Assembly (NCBI GenBank): GCA_963821495.1
Contig: CAWGEA010000003.1
Coordinates: forward strand, 2,170,001-2,234,000
Source of the DNA: AC-32 sp963821495
Lineage (GTDB): Bacteria > Actinomycetota > Thermoleophilia > Gaiellales > Gaiellaceae
Length of the DNA stretch: 64,000 nt
Direction of reading: 5' to 3'
This document shows, one piece after another, positions 6,843 through 14,113 of the stretch. The stretch's first letter is position 1. The number at the start of each line of letters is the position of its first letter. The notes beneath the pieces are model-generated. The model did not search any database. It saw only the letters and a list, made by a program, of their open reading frames with translations, and was not told where the DNA came from. The position numbers were made by a program, and so were the translations under genes.

Positions 6843-7855
6843 TCGAGCTCGCCCTCGTCGACGAGCACGTGTGTGTACGTGTTGGCGGTCACGGTCAGGT
6901 CGCGCTGGCCGACGAACTCGCCGATCCGGGCCCACGGCACGCCACGCAGGTGCAGGAGCGAGATCCTCCTGTGCCGCAGATCATGCGGGCTCCAGAGCGC
7001 GATCCCCTCGGCCTTACAGGCTTTCGCGATCGCGGTTCGCAGCGCATCGGCTCCCGAGTCGGCGAACAGGCGCGCCTCCGCGTCACGGAAGCGCCGGTGC
7101 GGCAGGGTCGCCTTGAGCGCATCGGCGAGCACCGGATCCAGCTCGACCCACAACGCCCGGCGCGTCTTCGTGGTCGCCGCGCGCAGGCGGACTCGCCGCC
7201 GTGACTCGTCGTAGTCGCTCACGAGCACGTGGTCGACGCTCGAGACACGCGCGCCCGACCAGTCGAGCCAGAGCAGGGCGAGCCGATGCTTCGGCGGAAT
7301 CCGCCGAAAGACGGCCTCGACGTCGGCGGCGCTCGGCGGGTTGATCTGCTCGGGCTCCTCGCGCGGGAGCTTGATCGAGCGGTCACGCGCGGGGTTCGGC
7401 TCGAGGCCGGCGTGGTCGAGCGCCATCGCGCCTGCGCCGAGGGTCTTGCGGATCGTCTCTCTCGCCGTCCCGTTCGCGTGCAGTTGCGCGACCACGTCGA
7501 TGAAGTCCTGCGCGGCGATCGTGTCGATGCGGCGGCTACCGATCAGCGGCAGCAGCTTGTCGAGTTGGATCCGGTGCTGCTCGCGGGTCGATTCGGCGAT
7601 GTCGACGCGTGCGGCTTGCCAGCGCTTCGCCGCCTGCTCAAAGGTCGGCGCCGTCGGCTCGTGCCAGCGTAGGTCTGGCACGCGCTTCGCAGCCAGTTCG
7701 CCTGCGATCCACGCCTTGCGCTCGTGCGCCTGGTGCTTTGTCTTGAACGAGCCGCCGTAGCGGGTCGAAGCTTCACGACCGCCGAGGCGGAACTCAACCC
7801 GGAAGCGGCGCTCTCCGGCCTTCGTCTCGCGGGGGGTGATCCAGGCGCTAGCCAT
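6782..7855 (-). CDS. int: Tyrosine-type site-specific integrase
   Basis: Catalyses integration and excision of the element at the tRNA-Asn 3' end. The 357-residue protein has an N-terminal arm-binding region (GGSFKTKHQAHERKAWI), a SAM-like core-binding domain (about 70-165) and a C-terminal catalytic domain. Catalytic residues visible: Arg203 in SGARVSSVDHV, Lys230, H291-xx-R294 in HDLRH, and nucleophile Tyr327 in NTYTHV. The usual GH/GW position is Gln317 (EFVGQRDL), an acceptable variation. The ATG overlaps the stop of the upstream gene by eight bases. It lies about 0.9 kb from attL. Confidence 0.92.
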   Translation of the reverse strand: MASAWITPRETKAGERRFRVEFRLGGREASTRYGGSFKTKHQAHERKAWIAGELAAKRVPDLRWHEPTAPTFEQAAKRWQAARVDIAESTREQHRIQLDKLLPLIGSRRIDTIAAQDFIDVVAQLHANGTARETIRKTLGAGAMALDHAGLEPNPARDRSIKLPREEPEQINPPSAADVEAVFRRIPPKHRLALLWLDWSGARVSSVDHVLVSDYDESRRRVRLRAATTKTRRALWVELDPVLADALKATLPHRRFRDAEARLFADSGADALRTAIAKACKAEGIALWSPHDLRHRRISLLHLRGVPWARIGEFVGQRDLTVTANTYTHVLVDEGELDYAELLAWPVPNSRSAQSGQ

Positions 7856-8486
7856 TGGTGTCCTCCTTCTCCTGTGCGAGCTTGATCAGCCGGCGCGCGT
7901 AGCCGCGCGAAACCTTGAAGTGGTGCTGAACGGCTGCGGTCGGTGTACGAGGGTTCTCGGCGGCGATGCGGGCGGCCTCGGCGAGGCGCGCCTCCGTGAC
8001 CGCGTGATGAGAGCGCTTCCGACCACGGGTTCGGCCGAGCTCCCAGACGACGTCCTCGTATTCGATCGGGCCGGGAAGGTCAAGGTGCTGGCCGAGCGGC
8101 CCTGGCGGATCGCCGGAGGCGCGCTTCCGGCTAGCAAGCATCGCGCTCGCCTCGGTGACGATCCCGGCGAGCGGGAACCGCAGCTCGGGTGTGCCGATCC
8201 CCCGCGGCGCGTGGAGCGTGACGCAGCGTGGCGGCTGCGTGGCGCTCGTCTCGACCGAGAGCACGAGCCAGTTCCGGTAGCCGACGAGCCAGTCCCCCGC
8301 GCGCTCAGGATCCTGAACGAGCTCGGCAAGCTCGGCGTCCGTCAGCTCACGGGCGCGATCCCCGTCGTTGCGCACGTAGCGCTGGACGCGGATTGTGTAG
8401 GCGCGTGGGAGAACCCGGCGCGGCGGGACTGGCCACCCCGGGCGGTCATCGGTGATCTCGGTGACCAGCGCGTAACGTCGCATCAC
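7848..8486 (-). CDS. Element accessory protein with C-terminal HTH
   Basis: A 212-residue protein of unknown function. The first 130 residues (RRYALVTEITDDRPGWP, later WLVGYRNWLVLSVETS) have no recognised family. The C-terminus (EARLAEAARIAAENPRTPTAAVQHHFKVSRGYARRLIKLAQE, about 165-205) looks like a DNA-binding helix-turn-helix. It is encoded directly before the integrase with an eight-base overlap, so the pair is probably one transcript. It is divergent from the XRE regulator across 90 bp. Proteins of this plan accompany integrases in actinobacterial elements; a role in excision or transcription control is only inferred. Confidence 0.55.
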   Translation of the reverse strand: MMRRYALVTEITDDRPGWPVPPRRVLPRAYTIRVQRYVRNDGDRARELTDAELAELVQDPERAGDWLVGYRNWLVLSVETSATQPPRCVTLHAPRGIGTPELRFPLAGIVTEASAMLASRKRASGDPPGPLGQHLDLPGPIEYEDVVWELGRTRGRKRSHHAVTEARLAEAARIAAENPRTPTAAVQHHFKVSRGYARRLIKLAQEKEDTNG

Positions 8487-8510
8487 TGAGGACAGTACCA
8501 GGAAGTAAAC

Positions 8511-8572
8511 ACTTTGTCACGGTGTTCTTATGTCGGCGAGAAGTGTGCACCGTGCCAAGGCGTTACTTTGTC
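8511..8572. promoter_or_regulatory. Divergent control region with direct and inverted repeats
   Basis: Between the two divergent regulator genes, ACTTTGTC occurs twice (8511-8518 and 8565-8572), and CACGGTG (8518-8524) is the inverted partner of CACCGTG (8548-8554). The second ACTTTGTC ends four bases before the XRE start codon. This layout suggests operators for the XRE repressor controlling both transcripts. Confidence 0.45.
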
Positions 8573-8576
8573 CTCC

Positions 8577-8819
8577 ATGACGGTAGACGAGACAGTCGCG
8601 ATCGCCGAAGCCCGCGTTCGGGTCGAGAACGGCGAGCTGGTCTCGATCCGCCGGCGGGCGAAGCTCTCACAGGAGGCGATCGCCCGCGCTGTCGGCGTCT
8701 CTCGCGTCGCCGTCTGCCGCTGGGAGGCCGGGGGCCGACTGCCCTCGGGGAAGCCGGCTGCGCGGCTCGCAGAGCTGCTCCGCAAGCTTGAGGAGGTGGC
8801 GCCGGATCAGAAGAGCTAG
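8577..8819 (+). CDS. XRE-family helix-turn-helix regulator
   Basis: An 80-residue repressor-like protein. The ATG at 8577 is chosen because earlier in-frame starts lie inside the operator-like repeats. Residues 25-70 make a classical lambda-repressor-type HTH: RRRAKLSQEAIARAVGVSRV, then AVCRWEAGGRLPSGKPAARLAELLRKLEE. It probably controls the divergent integrase operon and its own downstream genes, as in satellites and small prophages. There is no extra sensing domain. Confidence 0.8.
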   Translation: MTVDETVAIAEARVRVENGELVSIRRRAKLSQEAIARAVGVSRVAVCRWEAGGRLPSGKPAARLAELLRKLEEVAPDQKS

Positions 8820-8938
8820 GCCGGCCGGGCTGCGGGCTCGAGCGGCGTTGCTACGGCGCTCCCGACAGCCCTGTTAACGCCAGGAGCCCCGACGTAGCCG
8901 GGGCCCCACCAACACCTAACAAGCTGAAAGGTTGCAAA

Positions 8939-9334
8939 ATGCACACTACCGCAGACAAGCTGCGTGCTCAAGTCGAGTTCCCCGACGCCTGGAAGCCGCA
9001 CGACGGCTCGCCCTCGACGCTCGTCGGCCGGGTGGTCGCCGATACGCAGATCCCCTACAAAGACCGCAACGGCGGTGAGCAGACCTGCCCGGCCTTCGTC
9101 GTGCGGGACGAAGACGGCAAAGAGTGGACGGTCGCGACCTTCCACAGTGTGCTTCGGAACGAACTGCTCGAGCACGACGAACGCGGCAAGCTGGAGCCCG
9201 GCGACTGGGTCGCGATCCACTACCGCGGCCTGAAGATCGGCGAGAGCGGTAGCGAGTACCACGGCTACCGCGTGGCGGTCGAGCGGCCGACCGCATCTGA
9301 CCCGTCGACCGCTGACTTCCCGGAGGGCTTCTAG
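8939..9334 (+). CDS. Hypothetical element protein, possible OB-fold
   Basis: A 131-residue protein with a well placed AAAGG ribosome site before its ATG. The sequence alternates short beta-like strands (TLVGRVVADTQIPYK, ACPAFVVRDEDGKEWTV-type, GDWVAIHYRGLKIGES, GYRVAVERP) and ends acidic-aromatic (STADFPEGF), a layout reminiscent of single-strand DNA-binding OB-folds. Its position immediately before the primase-polymerase gene supports a replication role, but no family is recognised with certainty. Confidence 0.55.
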   Translation: MHTTADKLRAQVEFPDAWKPHDGSPSTLVGRVVADTQIPYKDRNGGEQTCPAFVVRDEDGKEWTVATFHSVLRNELLEHDERGKLEPGDWVAIHYRGLKIGESGSEYHGYRVAVERPTASDPSTADFPEGF

Positions 9335-9336
9335 CC

Positions 9337-9510
9337 ATGAGGCGGCCAGTGAACGCCGCGCTCGAGGAAGCCCGGCGGGCACTACGAAAGCCGACGAGGC
9401 TCCGGGACGAGAGCTACGCCGACCAGAACCGGCGGCGGGATCCGCAGCCCCAGCGCGACCCGCGCGTCCTGCGGGGCCAGCTCGACCTGGACGGGAACGT
9501 TGCGCGCTAG
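9337..9510 (+). CDS. Small basic protein, 57 residues
   Basis: ATG at 9337 opens two bases after the previous stop and encodes 57 residues, very rich in Arg and Glu (NAALEEARRALRKPTRL, NRRRDPQPQRDPRVLRG), with no cysteine or membrane segment. Its last 11 bases overlap the TTG start of the primase gene. It is kept because of the tight, in-line spacing with both neighbours; function is unknown. Confidence 0.4.
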   Translation: MRRPVNAALEEARRALRKPTRLRDESYADQNRRRDPQPQRDPRVLRGQLDLDGNVAR

Positions 9511-10591
9511 CACGGAGAACACGACGGCGGCGGGCGAGGAACTCGCCGCCGTCTTCTCCACCCTCGCCCGCGGCTACGCCGAGCTCGGCTGGGCGCTCGT
9601 GCGCCTCGACGGCAAGGTGCCGAAGGAGCGCGAGTGGCAGACGAGCCGACCCGACCCCGACCCCGAGCACGCCGCAGGCCTCTGGCACGAGTGGGGGCAG
9701 CGCTGGAACCTCGGCATCGTGCTCGGGCCGAGCCGTCTGGCGGTCGTCGAATACGACACCGACGAAGGCGGACAGAAACTGCTCGAGCTCTTCGGCGGCA
9801 GGCCACCGCAGACGCCGACCGTCCGCACCGGCCGCGACCGGCTGCACTTCTACTTCACGGCGCCCGAGAACGGGCAGAAGGTCGCACGCGACGGGATCGA
9901 GCTGCGTCTCGGCCCGCATCAGTGCGCGGCGCCGCCGAGCGTCCACCCGGACACCGGCCGCCGCTACCACTGGCTCAACGGACGCGAGCCCTGGAACCTG
10001 CCGCTCGGCGAGGTGCCCCAGGCGGTGCTCGACTTCCTCGAGGAGCGAGCAAATGGCCGTACCCCGGCGCCGCTGCCCGAGACGATCCCGATCGGCGAGA
10101 TCGACCGCACGCTCGCCTCGCTCGCCGGCTCGATGAGGCGGCGCAACGCCGACGAGGAGGCGATCTACGCGGCGCTGCTGGCCACGCTGCCGCGCTGCGA
10201 GCCTGGGCACACCCACACCGAGGCCGACTGCCGCCGAATCGCCCGTTCGGTCGCCCGCTACGAACCCTCCCAGACGACCTCGTCCCACCTCGTCCCAGCT
10301 CGTCCCCAGGTCGACCTCGTCCCTCGTCCCTTCCCTGTAAGGGAGGGACGAGGACGGACGACCTCGTCCCAGCTCGTCTCAGGCTGGCGACCGATAGACC
10401 TGGTGGCGCGCGGTGTGGTAGCACCGCAACCGCCCGACATCATCGAGCTCTTCTACTGCGGCAGGCGCCACCTGCTGGCCGGCGAGAGCGAGGCCGCCAA
10501 GACCTGGTTGGAGCTCGTCGCCGCCGCCGCCGAGTTGCGGGAGGGGGCGCGGCGTCGTCTGGGTGGACGGCGACCTCGTCGGCGGCGGTGA
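9500..10591 (+). CDS. Bifunctional primase-polymerase, 5' part of a frameshifted primase/ATPase
   Basis: Initiates replication of the element. The 363-codon frame has an N-terminal Prim-Pol domain (residues about 15-190): GWALVRLDGKVPKEREWQ, the acidic catalytic strand VVEYDTDEGG, and the HFYF and GIELRLGPHQCAAPPSVHP stretch typical of the family. After a primase C-terminal-like helical segment and a low-complexity linker the frame reaches a P-loop (LAGESEAAKTW, residues about 328-338) and then turns into arginine-rich nonsense. One base too many in the G5 run at 10543-10547 restores the downstream ATPase frame if removed. It therefore encodes the front of a protein that continues at 10563-11369. 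Confidence 0.82.
   Translation: MRASTENTTAAGEELAAVFSTLARGYAELGWALVRLDGKVPKEREWQTSRPDPDPEHAAGLWHEWGQRWNLGIVLGPSRLAVVEYDTDEGGQKLLELFGGRPPQTPTVRTGRDRLHFYFTAPENGQKVARDGIELRLGPHQCAAPPSVHPDTGRRYHWLNGREPWNLPLGEVPQAVLDFLEERANGRTPAPLPETIPIGEIDRTLASLAGSMRRRNADEEAIYAALLATLPRCEPGHTHTEADCRRIARSVARYEPSQTTSSHLVPARPQVDLVPRPFPVREGRGRTTSSQLVSGWRPIDLVARGVVAPQPPDIIELFYCGRRHLLAGESEAAKTWLELVAAAAELREGARRRLGGRRPRRRR
10279..10380. repeat. Iteron-like CTCGTCCC repeats, candidate replication origin
   Basis: CTCGTCCC occurs at 10279, 10289, 10299, 10316, 10323 and 10363, inverted at 10345-10352, and as CTCGTCTC at 10373. The first three are exactly ten bases apart, one helical turn. The array lies in the coding linker between the primase and ATPase domains, where protein sequence is unconstrained (TTSSHLVPARPQ, TTSSQLVSGW). 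Iterons bound by a replication protein are the simplest reading; function is inferred. Confidence 0.5.
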
Positions 10592-11369
10592 CCTGCTCGA
10601 GCGGCTGCGCAGCCTCGAGGTGGAGGACGAGGCGATCGCTTCGCGCTTCCTCTACTTCGAGCCTGAGGAGCCGCTGGCCGATCCGGCGTCGTTGATCGAG
10701 CCGCTGCGGGACGCCGGCGGCCGCCTGGCCGTACTCGACGGCTTCAACCCGCTGCTCTTCCTGCACGGCTGCGACCCGGACAAGGGGGTCGGGATCGAGT
10801 CGTTCATGCGCCGGGTCGTGAACCCGCTCCGCGAGGCCGGCGCCGCCGTCGTGCTCTCCGACAACGTCGCCAAGGCCAAGGAGGCGCGCGGCGGCTGGGC
10901 GATCGGGAGCGAGCGGAAGAAGTCGGCCGTCGAGGTGCAGCTCGGCATGACGACCGTCGAGCCGTTCGGGCGTGGGCGGACGGGCAAGTTCAAGCTGACC
11001 GTCCAGAAGGATCGCCCAGGCTACCTCGAACGTCCCAGCCCCGGCCTGTTCGTGCTCGCCAGCGATCCCGACGACGGCCGCTGCTCATGGCGCCTGGAGC
11101 CCGATCACTCGCTCGGCGAGGAGGGCGAGTTCCGCCCGACCAACCTGATGGAGAAGGTCAGCCGCTACCTCGAGCTACGTGCGCCCCAGCCCTGTTCGCG
11201 CAAGCAGATCGAGGACGACGTCAAGGGCAAGGGGAGCGGAATCCGCACCGCGATCGACCGCCTGGTGGCCGAGGGCTACGCCGTCGAGTTTGCCGGGGAG
11301 CGCAACGCCCGCCTCGTCAAGTCGACGGTTCCCTTCCGCGAGTCGGACGAGTGGAACGAGAGCGCGTGA
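10563..11369 (+). CDS. RecA-like ATPase/helicase, 3' part of the frameshifted primase gene
   Basis: This 268-codon frame continues the AAA/RecA-like domain whose Walker A lies at the end of the preceding frame. Just upstream, in this frame, GVVWVDGDLVG gives the strand and acidic residues expected after the P-loop; then RLAVLDGFNPLLF is the Walker B strand, followed by AAVVLSDNVAKAKEARGGWAIGSERKKSA, as in RepA/AAA_25 helicases. A winged-helix-like C-terminus (CSRKQIEDDVKGKGSGIRTAIDRLVAEGYAVEF) follows from about residue 205. The GTG at 10563 is probably not a genuine start. In the intact state the two frames would make a polypeptide of about 620 residues. Confidence 0.75.
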   Translation: MDGDLVGGGDLLERLRSLEVEDEAIASRFLYFEPEEPLADPASLIEPLRDAGGRLAVLDGFNPLLFLHGCDPDKGVGIESFMRRVVNPLREAGAAVVLSDNVAKAKEARGGWAIGSERKKSAVEVQLGMTTVEPFGRGRTGKFKLTVQKDRPGYLERPSPGLFVLASDPDDGRCSWRLEPDHSLGEEGEFRPTNLMEKVSRYLELRAPQPCSRKQIEDDVKGKGSGIRTAIDRLVAEGYAVEFAGERNARLVKSTVPFRESDEWNESA

Positions 11370-11527
11370 CCGACCGCCTGCTCGATGCTGTCACGGCTTG
11401 GCGTGCCTTCGCTGAGCTGAAGGACGACGGGCTGGCCGGAGCGGCGCCGGTCAAAGACGAGCGCGGGACGATTCTCGAGTGGCGCTGGCACGCGAGGCCG
11501 GCGCTCGCCGACAGGAAGGCAGCATGA
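11366..11527 (+). CDS. Small hypothetical protein, 53 residues
   Basis: The GTG start overlaps the ATPase stop as GTGA, and its TGA overlaps the next ATG as ATGA, so it is embedded in a chain of coupled genes. The product (VTDRLLDAVTAWRAFAELKD, ending EWRWHARPALADRKAA) is charged, without motifs. It is accepted because of the translational coupling; no function can be proposed. Confidence 0.45.
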   Translation: MTDRLLDAVTAWRAFAELKDDGLAGAAPVKDERGTILEWRWHARPALADRKAA

Positions 11528-11751
11528 GCCGCCCGCCAGCCTCCGAGCGACTCGCGAATCCCGAAGCGGTGCTCAGCCGCTCAGACCTGCGCGAGCTCGG
11601 TTACGAACGGCGCGCTATCGACGCGATCTTCCGCGCCTTGCCGGTGGTCGCCCTCCCCGGCTATTCGCGGCCGCTTGTGCGTGCCGACGACCTCCGCGAG
11701 CTGCTCTCGCGCTGTACCTATCGCAACGACGCACCACGGGTGCGACCGTGA
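11524..11751 (+). CDS. Small hypothetical protein with HTH-like helices, 75 residues
   Basis: ATG at 11524 overlaps the preceding stop by four bases. The protein (VLSRSDLRELGYERRAIDAIFRALPVVALPGYSRPLVRADDLRELL) resembles short MerR/excisionase-type proteins in which a helix-turn-helix begins at SRSDLRELGYERRAIDAIFR. It could therefore bind DNA, perhaps the attachment or origin region, but the match is loose. It is followed by another four-base overlap. Confidence 0.5.
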   Translation: MSRPPASERLANPEAVLSRSDLRELGYERRAIDAIFRALPVVALPGYSRPLVRADDLRELLSRCTYRNDAPRVRP

Positions 11752-12008
11752 GCCGGGGCGCCAGTATCCCGACCGGGACGGCCACTACCATTTCCTACAT
11801 GGACAACACGCATGCACCGTCTGAGCCCTTGCCCGCGTTGCTCACGGTTCCCGAGACCGCACGGCTGTTACGAGTCTCGCGAGCGACTTGCTACCGATGG
11901 GTTCGGGAGGGTCAGATTCCGGCCATCCACGCCGTTGGCACGGTGCGGGTGCCCGCCCGACAGCTCTTCCGGGTGCTCGAGGCTGGCCGCTCGGGGTGGA
12001 GGGCGTGA
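11748..12008 (+). CDS. Excisionase-like helix-turn-helix protein
   Basis: A 86-residue frame from GTG 11748, which overlaps the preceding stop as GTGA; an internal ATG at 11799 would give a 69-residue product that still holds the whole domain. Residues 29-80 read LLTVPETARLLRVSRATCYRWV then EGQIPAIHAVGTVRVPARQLFRVLE, a standard HTH_17 (excisionase/MerR-type) fold. Such proteins direct integrase towards excision or regulate element transcription. Assignment as recombination directionality factor is inferred from its presence in an integrase-bearing element. Confidence 0.72.
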   Translation: MSRGASIPTGTATTISYMDNTHAPSEPLPALLTVPETARLLRVSRATCYRWVREGQIPAIHAVGTVRVPARQLFRVLEAGRSGWRA

Positions 12009-12259
12009 AGCTCCGGCGGCGCAAGGACGAAGCCGCCCCGGTGACCCTCTTCGGCTTCGAAATCGCACCGGCGGTCGAGCGCGAGCGCGTCTGGCCTGCG
12101 ACAAGCTTCGGCGGCGGGGCGGCAACCCCGGAGCGCGTCACGGTCTCCGAGCCGCAGCCCTGGGGCCACATACCGGCTATCGAAAGCTGGACACCAGAGA
12201 TCGTGAGTCCGCCGACGGCCTGGCACGGAACCGCGCTCGACGAGGAGTTCGACAAGTGA
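12005..12259 (+). CDS. Small hypothetical protein, 84 residues
   Basis: GTG at 12005 overlaps the excisionase-like stop (GTGA), and its stop overlaps the GTG of the next gene in the same way. The product is KLRRRKDEAAPVTLFGFEIA at the start and SPPTAWHGTALDEEFDK at the end, with no recognised domain. The tight coupling to the prohead-protease-like gene suggests it belongs to the same functional block. Confidence 0.45.
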   Translation: MKLRRRKDEAAPVTLFGFEIAPAVERERVWPATSFGGGAATPERVTVSEPQPWGHIPAIESWTPEIVSPPTAWHGTALDEEFDK

Positions 12260-13095
12260 ACCCGACGGAAGCCCTCCAGCGCGAATGGGATCGGCAGCAG
12301 GTCTGGCCTCAGCGCCGCTGGCAGGCGCGGCTCCTGCCCCTCGGCAAGCGCCTCGAGACGCCCTGGGCACCGCGGGAGGCGGGGATGGAACACGTCACGT
12401 TCGAACCGACGGCCGCCTTCTGCACGCAGCTCGACGGGGATCAGTTCGAGCAACTCCCGCTGTTCGTCGACCACAAGCGAGGCCGCCCTGTCGGCCTCGT
12501 GGAGAGGTTGTTCATCCGCGGGGCCTGGCTGTGCGCCTCGCTGCGGCTCGACCCGGACTCGAGCTGGTTCGAGACCTTGAACTCGACCGTCCTGGGCTGC
12601 GTCCCCTATTCGGTCGCGCCGGTGTCCTCTGCCTGGGAGGTCACGCGCGAGGGGCCGAAGACGCTGCTCGAAAACGCGGTGCTCGCGACGAGCGCGCTGG
12701 TCTACGAAGTCTCTCTGATGTTCCGAAGCCGGGCGCGGATCGCAGGGGCAGGCGTCTACGCGATCGAGTACGTCGAGCCCAAACCTGCGCCGAGCGCCGA
12801 GACGCCGCGCGGCCGAGGCGCGAGCCGCAGACGTTCGTTCGAGACTGCGGCACGATCTTGGCGATTCGTTGATGAGCTTCGCCCTTCGTGCGGTTCATGC
12901 CCGCCACCTCGGGGCGAAGACGGGTCGGGCCTTTCCCAGGGCGCACCTGGAGGCCCGGCCCGAATCTGTTGGCGGTTCGACCGCTGGAGGTGGCTCGCAA
13001 ACGGCTTGGATAAGCCGTTTTTGAGGGTGGTAGCGGCGGCGACCCGCAAGTCTCCAATGAGACACGGACAGTTGAGATCGAACGCTGAACGCTGA
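12256..13095 (+). CDS. Prohead-protease-like protein (HK97 family), degenerate C-terminus
   Basis: The first about 175 residues resemble phage prohead maturation proteases (peptidase S78): FVDHKRGRPVGLVERL places a His where the catalytic histidine of the family lies (DHxxxxPIGxV pattern), and LVYEVSLMFRSRARIAGAGVY matches the conserved EVSxVxxPA segment near the domain end. The typical catalytic Ser is not obvious (the TVLGCVPYSVAP stretch aligns there). After residue 175 the frame becomes basic and cysteine-rich and runs through a perfect stem-loop at 12999-13020, so the true gene probably decayed or ended earlier. No portal or capsid gene is next to it. Confidence in the family is moderate. 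Confidence 0.45.
   Translation: MNPTEALQREWDRQQVWPQRRWQARLLPLGKRLETPWAPREAGMEHVTFEPTAAFCTQLDGDQFEQLPLFVDHKRGRPVGLVERLFIRGAWLCASLRLDPDSSWFETLNSTVLGCVPYSVAPVSSAWEVTREGPKTLLENAVLATSALVYEVSLMFRSRARIAGAGVYAIEYVEPKPAPSAETPRGRGASRRRSFETAARSWRFVDELRPSCGSCPPPRGEDGSGLSQGAPGGPARICWRFDRWRWLANGLDKPFLRVVAAATRKSPMRHGQLRSNAER
12999..13022 (+). terminator. Intrinsic terminator inside the 3' part of the protease-like frame
   Basis: AAACGGCTT and AAGCCGTTT pair over nine bases around a GGAT loop and run into TTTTT followed by GAG, a standard rho-independent terminator for plus-strand transcription. It interrupts the reading frame at 12256-13095. Confidence 0.65.
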
Positions 13096-13501
13096 GCTTT
13101 CCGCGAATGGCCGGCGATCGAGACAGATCCCGGCCGAACGAGAACGTCGCGTTCCGCCCGAGCTCCTGTTTCCGGACTACCCCCACCAGCCGCGGCGGTG
13201 CAGATGCGTCGCCCATGCCACCGCCGACCACCCCGACGGCTGCTGCTGCTTCTGGTGCGGGCAGCGCCGCGAATGGGAAGCTGACTACTTCGCGGCCGAG
13301 GCTCGTGCAGCACGGGCCTCGATCCCGACCGACGACGCGGCAACCCACATCGCCAAACTCGGCCTGACTCGCCGCGAGGTCGCTCGGCTGCTCGGTTGCG
13401 GGATCGGCACGGCCCAGAAGCTCGCGACGCCCGGAGAGCGCGTCGGCCGCGAGATCGTCGAACGCGCGCTCGAGCTGCGCTGGGGAGCGATCAAGCCGTG
13501 A
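13076..13501 (+). CDS. Cysteine-rich zinc-knuckle/HTH frame without a usable start codon
   Basis: From the TGA at 13073-13075 to the TGA at 13499-13501 this frame is open and looks coding. It contains RRCRCVAHATADH, then GCCCFWCGQRREWEADYF (a cluster of cysteines likely binding zinc) and a C-terminal helix-turn-helix (LGLTRREVARLLGCGIGTAQKLA). I can find no ATG, GTG or TTG in frame anywhere; the only near-cognate codon at the front is a CTG in ACG-CTG-AAC. It is thus either a 5'-truncated gene or one that needs a non-standard start or a frameshift. Its stop overlaps a downstream GTG as GTGA, like the other genes of the element. Confidence 0.45.
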   Translation, partial: DRTLNAELSANGRRSRQIPAERERRVPPELLFPDYPHQPRRCRCVAHATADHPDGCCCFWCGQRREWEADYFAAEARAARASIPTDDAATHIAKLGLTRREVARLLGCGIGTAQKLATPGERVGREIVERALELRWGAIKP

Positions 13502-13614
13502 GCCTGACTATCCCCGGCGACGGTCAGGCGCTCGCCGAGGCGTTCATCACGCCCTCGTGCGGTAGCGCGGCCCCGGGCCTCGACCGGGACTGCGACGCGA
13601 ACTCAGACGTCTAG
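13498..13614 (+). CDS. Tiny coupled frame, 38 residues
   Basis: The GTG overlaps the preceding TGA by four bases. The product (SLTIPGDGQALAEAFIT, PGLDRDCDANSDV) is acidic and unmatched. It is listed only because of the GTGA coupling that recurs throughout the element; it may be spurious. Confidence 0.25.
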   Translation: MSLTIPGDGQALAEAFITPSCGSAAPGLDRDCDANSDV

Positions 13615-13802
13615 CCTCTTAGCCGGGCTTCGGCTTCGTTGAGGTCGACCACCGGGCCACCGCGCGCTGGCCAATCCACGGGCCCGCATACGTAGTTCTA
13701 AGCAGTCCGCGCCCGGGGGCCCGCGGATGCCTCTGGATGCCGTGGGGGAGACAATTGCCCCCGTGGGGCTCTTAGCGATGCCCCCAAACAATGAGGTGAC
13801 GC

Positions 13803-14087
13803 ATGTTCACCTATGTCGGGCTCTTCAGAGTCGCGCCGATCGCGCGGGAGCACCTCGACAAGACCCCCGAGTACTTCGACAAGATCTACAAGATCGTCGA
13901 GGACGAGGGTGGGACTGTCGAGCGCTTCCTCGCAGTCATGGGCCCGTGGGAGTATCTGGGCATCTTCGAGTATCCCGATCTCGAGACCGCGTTCCGCGTC
14001 CTCGGCAAGATCGCAAAGCTTGAGGTGTTCGAGACCGAGACGTTCCCCGCAGAGGAGGTCAAGACCTTCTGGAAGGCGCTCGTCTAA
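13803..14087 (+). CDS. GYD-domain protein, element copy
   Basis: A 94-residue dimeric alpha-beta-barrel-like protein of the GYD family (MFTYVGLFRVAPIAREHL, then GGTVERFLAVMGPWEYLG and FRVLGKIAKLEVFETETFP). Function of the family is unknown. It sits in the element just before the attR side, with its own start codon preceded by AATGAGGTGACGC. A close paralog at 56637-56921 shares nearly every landmark (VEDEGG, ERFxAxMGPWEY, FETETFPAE). It may be cargo acquired from the host chromosome. Confidence 0.85.
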   Translation: MFTYVGLFRVAPIAREHLDKTPEYFDKIYKIVEDEGGTVERFLAVMGPWEYLGIFEYPDLETAFRVLGKIAKLEVFETETFPAEEVKTFWKALV

Positions 14088-14113
14088 GCGCCGACCTACT
14101 CCTCAAGGGAACG

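Noticed and set aside
12641..13348. Long minus-strand frame of 235 codons opposite the protease-like gene
   Set aside because: The amino acid composition is low-complexity Arg/Ser/Pro-rich, as expected from an antisense GC-rich frame, and it crosses coding genes on the plus strand.
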